A DNA stretch of 64,000 nt from Massospora cicadina (GCA_022478985.1 JAKSZP010005269.1:186001-250000), one strand, 5' to 3'; positions 34,480 through 47,903 are shown, counted from the first letter of the stretch. Translations and numbers: made by a program. Notes: a model not told the origin generated them from the sequence alone.

Positions 34480-37400
34480 GAAACCTAAGTCTTATGCTTG
34501 TCAAATTTTTTGACCAAAATTTGCCAGACCAGCTAGAACCGTTTGCTGATGTGTTGTCTCTAAGAGGAGTAGAGGTCGCCTTTCCAGTGGACGCTATTAT
34601 AACAGTATACCCTAAAGTTGGTGCAGGTATTATAGGTTTCCTTGGAAAACGTGAACCGCTGAATGTACGCATAGTAAATAGCTTGCATTCATCTTAATTG
34701 GAATGCACTTACTGTGACATTGTGGTAGCCAAAACCTGAGTATGAGCTATAATTGATACAAGCGCTCCTGTTACAAAGTCTCCACTAAGTTGGTGACAAA
34801 GTTGTATTTAAAACCTGACATAGACCACCAGATGGTGTATGGGACCGCTGGAGCAGAAACCACAGTCTCTGAGGGAGCGTATAGCACGCGTCCCTTGCAG
34901 TTTGTATCCATTTTTGTTGTGGCTCCAGTGGTAGTATTACCAAAAAGCAACTATGATCTGTTGATTGGGACTGCTTTTATGCAACACTATGGGGCTGTCA
35001 TTGACAGGATGGAAGAGACCCTAGCCATTTTGGGACAACTAATTCCATCTTATTTCACCGCCAGTGGAGTGCTGAAGGGCTCAGTGCATATGGGACAAAT
35101 CAACCTTGCTTACAGCGATGGGGTGATTCCAATGCGCTATCATCGATTAAAAGGGAAAACTTGGGCCCTTCCCCATCAGATATATGAATATCAGGGCCTA
35201 TCGCTTAGAGCAGCTGGAGCTATATCCATTCCCTCTGGACATTAAGTAATAGTAGACACTGAGTTAGAGGTGGAAGTGCTAGCGGGGTACTATGGGGAGA
35301 TCATTTGGCCTTATCAGCAACTGCAGATTGAGCCCCACGTAGCTCCAGGCATCATACTTCCAGTCCGTGAGGAGATTAAGGTATTGATAGCCAATCTTCG
35401 TAAAATATTAATTTAAATCCGCTGGCATCAGATTATGGCATATCTACATTTGAACCCAGTTGGGGAGGTCAACCAGGTAAACGAGTTCTGGTCTCTGGAT
35501 AAATTTGGTCTGTCCATCGAACTGTATCTAAGTGTAATGGCAGTTGTATCATGGGAGAATTTAATAGGGTTATTGGAAGACCAGAAGGATTGGGCGGAAG
35601 CTTATTTAAAAAATACAAAGATATTTTCACTGTTGATGATCATGATTTAGGGTTCGCTTGGGGGTTGTTCGTTGGTTGGACACTGAGGATCATCCCCCCA
35701 TCAGGTCTCAGCCAATCTGCTGATCAAGGGCAGCTAAAGAAGTCATCACCAAGGAGATTGACAAGCTGCTAGAGCAGGGAATGCTCAAACCATCTAAGAG
35801 TCCATAGGCTTAACCTGTCCTAATTGTTAAAAAAGAGATAGTACTAACCGTGTAGTAATCAACTACTGGAAGATTAATAGTATTACTAAAAAGGACTCAT
35901 ACCCTCTTCCGCGGATTGATGATGCGCTGGATTGGTTAGGTGGAGCTCGCTATTTCTCGGCAATGGATTTGAATCTGGTAATGGCAAATTGAGTTGCCCC
36001 CAATGGAACAAAAATGCGCCATAATCACATCTAAAGGGCTTTTCCAACCCACTTGTATTCTATAAGGGCTATGTAATGCCGCAGCTACTTTCCACCGAGC
36101 AATGGACACCATTCTCTGGGATCTGAAGCTGTCATGTGTTCTTTTGTACCTTGACAACATTAACGTCTTCAAGCGCACATTCACTGAGCACCTTACCCAT
36201 CTAGAAGAGGTACTTCGCTGACTGGCTGATGCCAATATCAAGATTAAGCCCCAGAAATGCCACTTCTTCCTGGATCAGCTTAGTACCTCAGTTTTATGGT
36301 GGATGCGACCAGTTGAGACCCCAACCCACCAAGGTGGAGGCTATCCAGAAGATGACTAAGCCAGTTAGTAAGTGGGACATTCAGATGTTTTTGGGTATGG
36401 TGGGTTATTACCGCTGCTTCATAACCAAGTTTCAGTTGCATTGGAGGTCTGCTGTTTGAGCTACTAAAGAAAAATGCCATGTTCAAATGGATGGAATGGC
36501 GCCAATGTGCCTTTGATACACTATGAATGGCGCTAATTTGCACGCCCGTGTTGCATTACCCAATTTTGATAAGGAATTCATAGTGCAGACGGATGCATCA
36601 CTTTCTGCTGTCAGAGAGGTTCTTTCTCAGAAGGACAATGAGGGGGAAGAGCACCCTGTGGCGTACTGCAGTTGTAGCTTGAATTGCCATGAACAAAATT
36701 ACACTGTACCCCAGTGGGAGTGCTTAGCGGTGATTTACACATATAAGCAGTTTTGAGTTTACTTGCATGGAGTAAAGTTTAAGGTTGTAACAGATCATGC
36801 ATCGTTGCATTGGGTGCAAAAATTTGAGAGAGCCTGAGGGGCGGCTAGCCCAATGGGCTCTTAAGCTGGAAGCTTACAACTTTGAAATTCTATATCAACC
36901 TGGAGCAAAACACCAAAACGCCAATTGCTTATCAATAATGCTAACAATTGCATTTATGGCAGATTTAAGTGACATAATGTTCGACAAAATGCTCAGTGGA
37001 AGGTACAATGATGAACCACTTCAAGTGATTAAAGCTTTGAATGAACTGTGAAAAAATACCTTCCTTTGAAATGGGGAACTGTACAAGCAGATCAGCGATT
37101 CTATGGTGAATTTTCTGTGACCCTCAGCACAGCTGGGAATTATTATGGGCGCCCACAAGGCAGTTGGACATGGTGGAGTGTGCAAGACAATGGAGTTGTT
37201 GTGCCCTTGGTACTATTGGGTAAGTATGTATTTCAATGTGCTCAGAACCATTTCTTGTTGCCATCAGTGCCAAGTGGAGAATCCATTACTCCGTAAGACT
37301 TCTTATCAGGTAGTGAAACCGAATTTTGCTTGGCATACAGTTTCCCTTGATGTCATTGGTCCCTTGCCAACAGGAGCTAACTGGTGTAATTACATTCTTG

Positions 37401-38170
37401 TGGCTATCAATCACTTGACATAGTGGGTCAAAGCGAGGGCAACACGAGATTTGGGGGCAGTTACAGTAGCCTTGTTCGTGATGGAATGCATTACTCAGTG
37501 ACACGGCTGCCCTCAGTTTTTTCACTGATAATGGAACCAACTTCATCTCACACATCCTCCCCAAACTGAACAAGCTTATGGGAATCTGCGGGGTTCTGAT
37601 GACCCCATACCACCCTGAATCTAATGGAATGGTCAAACAGGTGAATGGGACTCTGGTGAACATCCTACAAAATTAGTAACGAATTAAGCTTCAGATTGGA
37701 CCTCCCTCCTTTCCAGTGCCGTGTTCGCCTATAACATTAGTTATCATTCTGCCATGGGGAAGAGTCCCTTCCAATTACTATATGGCTGACACCCGGTTCT
37801 TCTGGAATTACTTTACTCATGTGTAGAAGACACCGGTGGAATGTAACCCCACCACTATTTGACTAACCTCACAAACATTTTGATCAAACTGCAAACTGAA
37901 GCATATTCCTTCATCTTAGCCAAAAAGATCAGGATTCAGGCCACTGATCAGGTACATCAGAGTGGGTTAGCACAGTTCAAAGAAGGTGATATGGTTCTCT
38001 TCCATGACCAACATGGGTTCAGGTGGAAACATAAGCTGCCAGTATTTGGATTGGTCCGTTTGAAGTTATAGAGTAAACTGGGGTTGACGCATATACTATC
38101 AAAGACCTTGTAAGTGGTCTAATCATTAACCAAGTACACGCAAAGTTTCTCTGACCATACAAACAATAGG
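34480..38170 (+). pseudogene. E1 pol: protease, RT, RNase H, integrase
   Basis: The protease motif near 34755 reads IIDTSAPV, with the DTG Gly changed to Ser. RT near 36140 reads CVLLYLDNINVF, the YxDD box turned to YLDN. The linker FLGMVGYYRCF and RNase H (VQTDASLSAVREVL, then GAKHQNANCLS) follow. Integrase has a zinc finger (AVGHGGVC... CCHQCQV), VSLDVIGPLP for the first Asp, TDNGTNF for the second after a frameshift, and [12 protein letters not shown], where the catalytic Glu has become Lys. The C-terminus (FKEGDMVLFHDQHGF, then INQVHAKFL) runs almost to the polypurine tract. Confidence 0.9.
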
Positions 38171-38200
38171 AGCCTTATCATCCAGTCAAGGAGGTGGTAA

Positions 38201-38757
38201 TGTTGTGATTTCAATATGACTGGACAATAATCTTGGGACATCTAGGGCAGTTTGGGAATAATCTGCCAAAATGATATCAGTTATGATTATTTGAGTGCCT
38301 CAAGATGAGGCGATATTGGGATATAATGGGTTCATTATTGGACCACCTCTAAAAAAGATGATAGGGCGATGTTGATATTTGACAAATATGAATTAAATCT
38401 CTTACACTTTTCTGATAGAGAACTAAAGAATAACAAGCCAAAACGAGTAGAATTGGTGGAACTGAATAGTCCAAGCTATGAGAGTGTTACAGCTAAAGCT
38501 GCTATATATAAGTGAGATGAGAGATTAATAGGAGAGGTTATTATTAGGATAAGTGAGCAACACAGAGAATCTGCTGTGATTTATTATATTAAATAAAATA
38601 GTGTGATGGGAGCAAGTGCTCCATATTTATTAAATTAAGTTTATTTCGTTGTTCCCAACGGCCATGATCACCATATCATTGGTCCTATTGCTCAGTGGGC
38701 TAAACCCTGTGCAAAATCCCTTACAGTGTATCTCAAGGATTCCGCCAAATTACAACA
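38201..38757 (+). repeat. E1 right LTR
   Basis: Partner of the left LTR, preceded by the polypurine tract and followed by GATAT. Confidence 0.93.
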
Positions 38758-38764
38758 GATATTA

Positions 38765-39539
38765 TATGATAGATGAAATCATTCACTCTTAATGTCAGTG
38801 GTGGGTTCTACCTGATCATTTGTATTAGGCTTTTCTGAGCCTTCTAACCCCCTTTTTCTCAGAATACTAATGTTCCCATATTGCATAGTGATCTGTATGT
38901 TGAAATTATAAGTACATTCAGAGAAATCTCTCAGCTACACATATCATATTGTCACATTATACTCCATGTAAGCTCTCCCCTAACGTCACCCCTTATCCCA
39001 TAAATTTTTTATTATATCTGAATCCCAAGAATACAGAAATTTATTTTAAAACTTTCATGATAAAAATAACTAATTATATTGTGAATATGAGTCTTCAAAC
39101 TGCAAATTTAGGCTCACCCCTTTATATTTTTTGTCAGTATACCCTTTTTAATTTTATTGTAACAAATGAGTGCTATGCTGCCGCAGATGGAGCGTTTTTT
39201 TTTCTGAAAATAATACTAAGCTTTTGTAGCTTAATTAGGGAGTAGGCAGTCATGACGTGCCCCATCCCCTCTCCTGATCTTAATTATCATGAAATTTTGC
39301 AATAACAACCTTTTCCCATGAATAAACTCAAGGATATATAACGACTGGAGAAGATATTAAAGTATATAGTATGCAATAAACAGCAAACCTGCCTGCCAAA
39401 ACCTAACCCCTTTGTATAGACAATTACCTCACAAGTGATTACACTGTCCTAATTTGCTTTTTCTTTCCCCTAGTTTCACTAAATAAAAAATTCTGCACAC
39501 TTATTTATAGGTTTCTTTTTTAACAAAGCATTTTATGCA
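38765..39539 (+). repeat. L3: third, more decayed LTR of the L family
   Basis: It shares the block ggcagtcatgacgtgcccca, the gatggagcg motif and the final ttttatgca with L1 and L2. It is followed by tggtgtacattg in the primer-binding position, then by the same post-LTR sequence as L1 and L2. E1 lies almost directly at its 5' boundary. Confidence 0.6.
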
Positions 39540-39929
39540 TCATGGTGTACATTGTATCAAAACGTGTTTCTACTGAAATATCAGACCCCTAGTTGAAAAA
39601 AGGATATAGGAGCCATATTATTACTATTTTTTGGTGCCTCAGGTGGTTCATAGTAACTGTGAATTGCTCACCAAAACAAACATGAGCTTCCCTGCGCCTC
39701 GCAGCTTTCTTAAAGAAGTCATCCAAGCTTATCACAATCCTTTAAAAATAGTCATACTCGAAAGTATAAGATGTTAGAGTGATCAACCTTTCATTAACTG
39801 AAAAGGATAACAATCAGACTTGTTGCATTTTACATAGGCTTGCCTCACATAAAACTGGGTTAAGTCTAGTCTTTAAAGAAAATCCTTAAGCTTTCTTGTC
39901 CCCTTTCATGCTATGAGAGGCTCTTACTT

Positions 39930-40430
39930 CTGTTTTAGTTGATTTTGTAGCTGAGTTACCCGTCACACAGAGTTTTGATGTGGTTATAGTTGTGGTTGAT
40001 CTTTTCACCAGGTTGATCCATTTTATTTTATGCAATATTATCATCATCACATCCGTGCAGACTGAACATCTTTTTGGACAAGATCTTGGGTTTGTAAGGG
40101 CTCCACATAAAATCATAAGCTTCTAGGGTCCACAGTTTAACGCTAAGGTTTGAGGAAGCTCTCATATCACTTCTTCTGATTCTCCCCTTTAATATCTCTG
40201 CTTTCCACTAACAGTCAGATTTTTAAGGTGGAAAAATTAACAAAAGTTTAATTCAGTTTTTAGGGAGCTATACCATAACTGAGCAGGATAATTGGACATT
40301 ACACCCTCCCTCTGATCTGTTTGAATTTTATAATCTGGTCCACACCTACACTAGAGTGTCCACATATTTTTTTAAATCAAAAAATGTGATCCTATTTTTT
40401 GATTAAGTCCTTGTTCATATAACAAAGGTG
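39930..40430 (+). pseudogene. Gypsy integrase fragment downstream of L3
   Basis: The plus strand reads VDFVAELPVTQSFDVVIVVVD, then LFTRLIHF, the core around the first catalytic Asp of a Ty3/gypsy integrase. Further on are GPQFNAKV and EQDNWT, which match the blocks around the second Asp and after the catalytic Glu. It starts only about 400 bp after L3, so gag, protease and RT of this copy have been deleted. Confidence 0.65.
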
Positions 40431-43080
40431 GTGGAAGAAAATGAGTTATTTAAGAATCTAAGCTATACATCTGAAGGTGAAGGAGCATCTGGTAAAATCT
40501 GTAAGAGCTTGCAAAAAATACTAATTGGAAGTACCTTAGTGGACTAGAATACAAGCAGTGGATCTGGTGTTGTGACCTCAAAGTACATCCATCTGAATCA
40601 GCCATATTATAAGCTAGAACCAAGAGAGTGATTCCTATCATGATTGAGTAAAATTTGGGTCCAACAGCATATAAATTTGACTTCCCACACTCTATTATGA
40701 TGTTCTGTATGCTTAATTTTTATGTTTTGAACCTATATAATAGTCTCATGCCAGATGCACTCAGATTTATCATTATGGATAGTGAACCAAAGTATAAATA
40801 ATGCCATCTTGGCTACCAAGATGTCCCATTGAAGATAATTTAAAAAGATTATGTTTTTTCTAATATGTTCCTAACTTAATACTTTTTTTAGTTGGGCCTG
40901 GATGCCAATCTTAATAGCTAGTTTAGATGATTTTTAGACTTTGAAATCGTATGTTTTTACTTAGCTTTGATCCAATGTTGGTATCTAAAATTTAAAGCTT
41001 TCAAAACTATCGGGGATTTTCCCACTAACGTTAGTGTTAGTACCGCTTGTGGGCACAAAAGAACATAATTGGACACGTTATTGTGAAGCTCCAACTTAGT
41101 CATTAATTTAATAAATGAATTATAACTAATTCAATGACTATTTAGTCTCCAAAAGCTAATGCCTTTGATTTTGTAGTTCATTTGTTGAGTTATTGCCCTG
41201 CACTTGTATTAAGTTTTTCCTACCCCTAGGTCCTCATAAACCCTAGTTTAAGGTGATGAAGTAGATATCTTGTTTTATGGTAAAGACTAGCGGTGTGATA
41301 ATCAGTTAGGTGAGCATTTAATTGCCACTCATCACCTATAAAACCCAGTTCTTGACTTTAATAAAATACCTTTATATACCTACTTTAATTTTTTACATTA
41401 ATTTGATCCTGGATATTTATATGCAGTCTAAAGGTCTCAGGGTATAGGCATCCTCAGGTGAATACATCTAGAAAGTGGTCAGTCTACCACTCTTATACCT
41501 GGAGCTACAAAGAATTCCCACAAGAACATACCAGAATTGCAAGCTACAAAGAGGACTAAGTGAGATTAACCCTGACGTACTAGTATTGATGAATAGGAAA
41601 AAGATGGGCAACCCAGGTTGATGTATGGGCTTCTGGGCCTACTAATGTAGTTAATCAAATGAGGCTAAAGTTTTTTGCTTCACTGATTTTGGTGAGTTTC
41701 TGCTGCAAACTTGTAGTGAAAGGTAGCCAGTGAAGGCAACTGAGCAAGGGTCAGCACCCTTCATATTGCTGGCCTGACACACTAGCATAGTACTGGTTTA
41801 TGTATATTTTAAAATTCGCTACACATTTATCATTGCTTGCAGTACCTCATGTTTTGAAATAGGTTTGGGAGACATAAAATAGCTGGGTAACAAACCAGGA
41901 TTACATCAACGTGCTCAATCTCATAAGGAGTTTAATTGGCGGTTCCCTAAAGCGTTTATCCCTCTATCAATTTTATTTAACTTTGTATTAATATAATTTT
42001 TTTCCCTCATATAAACTATACTTTTGTATCCATCCCATAAGGTGTAGTGGAATTTCTTTATAATGAAGAGGTTAATAGTGCAAAAGTATAATCTGACTTA
42101 AATTGTTTACCCTAAGTTAATTAAAAATTAATGTTGGGATTCTCCCTGAAATAAGTGAAAGCCTTGTCCATGGGGAAGGTCGATATAGTCATATGAAGGC
42201 ACAATTTTCAAATGGCCCAATAATTTTGAGAATGGAGTTTGATTTGACTGGAACACCAAATTCAGGGCTTTGCCTAAATTATGCTGAATTCAGGGAATAT
42301 TTACATTTCTAATTTGTTATCTAATCTCTATCCACACTTTTAATATTCCCACCTATCCCAGAATTGGGACTTTTCTATAGGTCCCATGACTCTACCCTGA
42401 AGATCCCTCTTGATCCTACACTCATTTTCAAGCATTATAAATAGTGCTTGATTACTCTAAATAAAATAACTTTTTGCATATCACTAATAAAATTCTTGTT
42501 TATAGAGTTTTTATTTAAGAGCAAAACAAGACTAGAGGTTACCCATGAAAGTGAACTTCAAAGCACCCCCTTCAGATAGACGTGCCACCAATGATTCCTC
42601 CCTGGCGGCCCAACAATGAGGATCATGAATGGGGTAAAAAAAAATCCCTTTAAAAGCTATTTGAGACCAATATAAATTTGTATCTAAGTTGAGATGTAAC
42701 AACTCCTTTATATGAAAGTTAAGTTGCTAATAGGGTATAAGGGATAGGCCTTGGTTAGAATTTTTTAATTAATATAAGGATATAAAATTGTAAATGTATT
42801 CTCTTAAGGTTTGAACTTGGTAAATCTTACTTTTTTCAACATTTCAAATCTATTAACTCCATCAAGATTCAATTATTGAGTCAATGGTTTTGATAAAAAA
42901 TACTTATTTATTTGAGGCAAGCCAACCAGTGAATAGACCTTACCAAAATAAAGGAAATAAACCTCAACATGAAACCTAAGCATGGTCAACTCTGTTAAAC
43001 AAAGTTTTTCACCTCTGGATTGGGACTCTTATTTTCTAGTTACATCATGGATAAGTTTACATGTTATTAGACCTACTAAC
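40431..43080. other. AT-rich unrecognised sequence
   Basis: No coding similarity was seen. TATA-like and AATAAA-like pairs near 41330 and 42430 might be old LTRs, but I found no partners for them. Confidence 0.25.
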
Positions 43081-43122
43081 TGTCAATAGCTTGCTTCAGC
43101 TGCCACCCTGATTGATGTGCAA

Positions 43123-43190
43123 AGGGTGGGAACTGAACCTGCAACCTTCAGGTTGCTAAACATACTCCCTAATGAATTGCCTTCCACCAA
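43123..43190 (-). repeat. tRNA-like SINE head, candidate
   Basis: The minus strand holds an A-box-like ATTAGGGAGTATG, a hairpin gcaacctgaaggttgc where an anticodon arm would lie, and a B-box-like GGTTCAGTTCC (43129-43139). The acceptor stem is not convincing, so this is more likely a tRNA-derived SINE or dead tRNA than a working tRNA gene. Confidence 0.4.
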
Positions 43191-43199
43191 AGTTTGGAT

Positions 43200-45119
43200 A
43201 AAATTTATAAAGCTAATTTTTGGAAAATTAAGTTAGATTTTAGGCTTTTAATCTATAAGCCAACGGATCACTGGGGTATTAGATCTACTAAGCACATGTC
43301 TAAATTTATCATCATATTGTGTAGCTCTTACTGGACTACCATTTTGGGTTGTCAGGATTTCTGTCCGCTTAGGGTGCTTGCATGGTTCTGGCCCAGAATC
43401 CCAACAAGGGGCAAGTACTGGATGCTTATTCCATAGCCCTGCCAAAGAGAAAGGGGGCCAAAGTCGCCCTAAGTTAACCAGTCTCAAACCTTGTTGGAGA
43501 GGGATATAGATTTTAAATTATATCAATTATATTATAATAAAAGATATTATATTAGGTATAATAGGATAAAAGGTGTGGTTCATTAGAAAAGCCATGCAAA
43601 AAGAAAGCGCTCAGGCTTATAATGAGGGGCATGAGAATTCATGATAAGCAGGGAGAAATTTTCTAAGTGATAGAATGCCTAGACTAAGGAAAACTCTTGG
43701 CATCAATTAATGATAGGTCAAAAGGATTTGAAACTAGGAATATTAACCTATACTACTAATAGTACATAGAATGGATAGATATACTCAGTTTTTAGTTGCC
43801 ATTAATTGTTTAAACCTACATCTTTATCAGGATTGATCCTCGCAGAATTTTGGAGGGTAAATCACTCACAATAGTAATAACAAATATTGGGGATAATCCC
43901 TGATACTTCAGATTAGCCCAATTCAAGTTAATAGAGAACACAATCTGGCATTTTCTAATAAATTAATAATGGTGAGTCTTAACCCTAGTTGAGGCTTCAC
44001 CCATTGAGGGTGATGCATGTCATAGGTGGAGGATGCGCCCTATTCCTTCCCACCAGAACTTCTTTTTATTGTCCCTTGAGATTACATCTGCATCTACCCA
44101 GTCCTCCTTGATTGTAGTTGTTTTTAGAATTTACCTGATAAATTTATTTGGCCTTTGCATCTTAAAGTCTATAGGGAAGCCAGTCCCAGAATGCTTTGAT
44201 AGAATTAGTAAAACACAACCAATTTGTTGCTGACAAGAAGAGCCCAAGCCTGCCAGGACCTGAGGGTTGCCTGCAAGCATCCCTACAAGGGTCCCTAAGA
44301 GGTCACATGGTCATAAGCATATGGCACAGCCACATGGTTGACCAGAGGATGGCTGGGCATGTATCTGCCTCCAAGACCTCAGCATACATCTTATTTAAGG
44401 TTGGGTCAGTGGTATTCAAATGAACCTCTGTAAAGTCCACCGGATGACAGAGGCTGTCATGGTATGATTACCTGCTATGCTTTAGCCTGTAGGGATATTA
44501 ATATGCCGTTTTACCTGAGCACATAATTCTCTTGGATAACTGTAATTAGTGTAACTAAGAACTTACCTTTTTACACTTATACCACAAATTTTTGGGGTCC
44601 GCATGCCCAGCGATAATTACTATGGATTGCAGCACCTCTAAATTAAGATATGCCAATTCACTGTGAAGGTAGCAGGTCATTGGAAGCCCCACAGATACAC
44701 TAAGTTTTGGTTATCCAGAAATGGCAAAATTCAAGTTATTGGTTTGGAAGTCCAGTACAATTAAATTTTGGGCCTAGGAAATTTTATGGAGCTTAATCTA
44801 TTTTTTTTAGAGTTAAATAATTAATATCTTAAGGTTGTTTCCCCACCTTTAAGTATTTCAACTTGAATAATATAGTTTATTTTACTTCTCTGTTTTGTTT
44901 AAGCTGGCATATTATGACACCTCTATTCCCACATAGTTGGCTTTCAGCCTTTGTTTTTTGCTCTTTAAATGTTACTATGGCCATCAATTTGGACAGCTTG
45001 GCTAAATTTGGTGGATCCCTTTCCTCACCAGGTTAGTTGAGCTCCCAGGAACCTTTGGTTAACTGAGGTTTACTTTTCATTATCCTCTGGTTGCTATGGG
45101 TTATGTTGCACCTTGTTTA
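43200..45119. other. AT-rich unrecognised sequence left of E4
   Basis: ORFs of 60-90 codons here show no domain I recognise. The last five bases (gttta) form the probable left target duplication of E4 (tttta at 58070-58074, 4 of 5). Confidence 0.25.
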
Positions 45120-46610
45120 TGCCAGGAAAACGGCATAAGAAGTTTAGAATGGCCCGCCAGTTGGGATGCAAAAGCACCCAAAAATCAAGCTAGAATGCCA
45201 GTGGCATTGCCGCTCGAACAACGTTATATGGCGTGGGAAGTTGAGAAACAATTGCTTGTTGATGTGTGGCGAGCGTGAAAGGAAAACTGGTAATGAATCA
45301 AGCAGTAACAACTCCAGACCCCGCGGGCCTTGCTGCGGGGTGTTGCACTACTGGATTAGCTGCTTTGGAATATATAATGGAAGGGGTCATCACCAGAGAA
45401 GAGGCAAGGGGGCGGATCCTTGCATAAAGTTGAGATAAGTGAGGTTACAGGATTCCGATATCTGGTGGTGGATAGATTCTATGACGGTATTAAACTCCCA
45501 GAAATTTCTTGCTTGATGGATTCAGTTGACTATGGAGGGAGCTATTGTGACCTTCAAAACTGATATAGCCCATCCAATGTAAGGGCCGACGGGCTACCAT
45601 GTTACAGCCATTGGGAGCTCAGCACGAAGAATTTGAAGTAAAATAAAAAAAATTGGTATTTGCGGGGAATTTTATTGAAAGTAAAAATTAAAAAATCGAC
45701 CAACAATTTCCTCAGTGTGATGCGACTGATTAAATAGTGTTCAATTTGGGTCAGCTTGTCAAAGCATGGGATTGGGGCCCTCAAATATTGACCTAACCTG
45801 GAAAATTTTTGAGGGGTAAAGTGATTCTAATCTGAACCAACATCAAAGGAATTGGCAGCAGACCGAGTTGCTATCAGCTTATCTGTGAACTCCTGACCTG
45901 AGGCTTTACTGCATTTACATTGGTTAGCATGACAGCATCTGGCCTGACAGGCAACGGGAATCCCCCAGGGCCACCACACATAGGGGTGCCCCAACAGGTC
46001 GGAAATGGGTTCAGTATGGACAACCTGCCCATGCCTGGTTGCTTGAGCGCTTGTTGGCCTAATGGATACCATTGTTCACCAATCCCAATTTTTGAGAGGG
46101 GAGTTTCAAACTATTGGCAACAGTCTCCAATGGAGATACATGCCCTTCAGGGACAAAGTCTGACAATTTTGAGAGGAGCATAGAGTCAGCAACTGTACTG
46201 TTTAATGGCTTGATGTCATCAGCGATTTTGACCAAGAATTCATTACTTATTCCCTTCCAACTATGAGTTACGCACCCATCAGGCTTTATTCCTATAGATT
46301 TTGGACATATCAACTTCATTTCAAGGATTCAGAACCATCAGCTTTATAAAGTCCATTTAGTTCATGTGGATGTCGGTTACCAATGATTTCTGCGCAGATT
46401 TCCTCAATTTGAAAAACTAATTTGGTGGAAGCACGCTTGGGAACCAAAGGAGGGATCTTCAGAGGGAGAACTGTTACTCAGCGCTCGTCTACCACATGGG
46501 AGAGGTCGCCATATGAGACACGAGGTACTGACACCCTCTTCAGACCCTTTTTATTAGGAAATGGGAAAACTGCCTGGTCCATGAAAAGAGGACGTTCCCC
46601 TAAACTTACA
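45120..46610 (-). repeat. E4 3' LTR (1491 bp)
   Basis: Direct repeat of 56579-58069 along its whole length. The plus strand begins TGCCAGG and ends CTTACA. A long LTR with ORF fragments of 60-90 codons on both strands, some recurring in the related solo LTR. Confidence 0.88.
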
Positions 46611-46739
46611 TTACCCTTTCCTTTTACCAGAGGGGGAGGCGCCACCACTGAGAAACTGCATGAGAGCTACATTTTTGTGAGCCTTGGGTAACATAATCAC
46701 CATTAAAGTTGCAACTTTTGTGGGGGATGGGGAGCATCG

Positions 46740-46905
46740 GTATGGGACACATGAAAAGCCTTGACCAGTTCCATGAAGTTCATACAATCTTGGGCCTTGA
46801 CAAAGCTGTTCTCATAGGCTGGATAACCCTTCTCTGAGACGAGATATTAAACAGAACTCTGAGATCTGCGGGATGCTAAAATGCCCTCCACCTCGGCCTC
46901 CTCCA
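46740..46905 (-). pseudogene. E4 integrase C-terminal chromodomain
   Basis: The minus strand reads EVEGILASRRSQSSV, then a stop, then YLVSEKGYPAYENSFVK. This matches the chromodomain pattern of an acidic start, I-L-x-S/H-R, then YLV.W.GY, then E..W. Such domains tether integration complexes to modified histones, often H3K9-methylated heterochromatin. Here the aromatic Trp positions are altered (S-E instead of K-W) and a stop is present. Confidence 0.7.
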
Positions 46906-47775
46906 CATCCTCAATCACTATCAGCTCAGGATCTTAGGGGACAGTCCCCTTGACTGGGGACAGCTGAGATACATGGAAGACTAGATGTTGTTTCCTGTGA
47001 GATGGCAACTTCAACCGGAAAGCACCATTATCCAAATCCTCCTCCACAAAATAGGGAACCCAAATGCTTGCTTGCAAACTTCTGAGATGGTATCTGCATC
47101 CTCAAATGGCGCATATTGAGCATGACATATGAACCCACCACAATATCATAATCAGAAAGCCGCTTCCAATTCGCAAATCGCTTGTAGTCAATGATAGCCT
47201 TAGTGAGATGCTCCTGCACCAAGAACTGGGTAGACCAAATGTGCTCTGCATGATCCACGGCAGCTGGGACCTCTGGCCGAAGAAGAGTACTGACTGAAAA
47301 CAAGGGGTTATACCCTAAGGTCGCTTCACATGGGGAAAATTTCATAGAGGCATGCATTCCATTATTATAAGCAAACTGAGCAAGAGGAAGGTCGTTGGCC
47401 CAGGTATCCTGAGTGGCCACAGCATAGCAGCGCAAGTACTGTCCTAAAATTTGAATAACACGCTTGGTTTGTCCATTGGACTAAAGATGATATGCTGTGG
47501 ATTGGCAGGGTGTAATTTTTAAATTTAATAAAAGCTCATTTCAGAATTGCGCTGTAAACTAGGGCCCATGGTCGCTGATAATCTCCTGTGAGAGACCAAA
47601 CATTTAAAACGCATGGTGCTCAAAGAGATAGGCAGTTTCTTCTGAAGAAATGGCAGAAGAGCATGGGATAAAAGGGGCAAATTTTATAAAATGATCAACC
47701 GCCACCATCACCACAGTAAACCCATTAGAACAGGGAAGTTCAACAATAAAATCCACAGATACTAATATTCATGGA
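46905..47775 (-). pseudogene. E4 integrase core and C-terminal part
   Basis: On the minus strand: VSVDFIVELPCSNGF around the first Asp, VAVDHFIKFAPF, then EIISDHGP for the second Asp, and SNGQTKRVIQ, where the catalytic Glu of GQTE has become Lys. WANDLPLAQFAYNN follows, then a C-terminal FRLKLPSHRKQHLVFHVSQL leading to the chromodomain. The N-terminal zinc-finger part lies beyond the solo LTR at 52508-52780. Removing the solo LTR and one CCCTC restores a continuous frame at the junction, which confirms the split. Confidence 0.85.
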
Positions 47776-47903
47776 CCCTCTGTAAGTCCCGGGGAACGTC
47801 CTCTGGGTGCTGAATGGGCCATTTTCCCATTTCTGAGTAAGAAGGCACCAAAGAGGATGGCTGTACCCCTCATTACTCACGACAATATCACTCATGTAGT
47901 AGA

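Larger units (their letters stand above)
32681..38757 (+). mobile_element. E1: complete 6.1-kb Ty3/gypsy element
   Basis: LTRs of 559 and 557 bp begin TGTTG and end AACA. They are flanked by an exact 5-bp duplication, GATAT (32676-32680 and 38758-38762). Inside are a primer-binding site, gag with an intact zinc knuckle, protease, RT, RNase H, integrase and a purine tract (aaggaggtggtaa) against the right LTR. Domain order puts it in Ty3/gypsy. I see no chromodomain after the integrase. Stops, frameshifts and active-site changes make it inactive. From the first 200 bases I estimate the LTRs differ by roughly 8%, so it is younger than E2 and older than E3. Confidence 0.95.

Noticed and set aside
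43123..43190. A working tRNA gene, possibly Phe-like from the TGAA loop
   Set aside because: The acceptor stem and D-arm do not pair well and the anticodon stem is not 5+7+5. Kept only as a SINE candidate.
43860..43900. Another copy of the E0 LTR on the opposite strand
   Set aside because: Only about 20 bases (ggattatccccaata and neighbours) match. Too short to support.
45120..46610. The 1.5-kb repeat as a duplicated host gene
   Set aside because: Both copies abut a polypurine tract or internal element sequence, have TG/CA ends and near-matching target duplications, so they are LTRs of E4.
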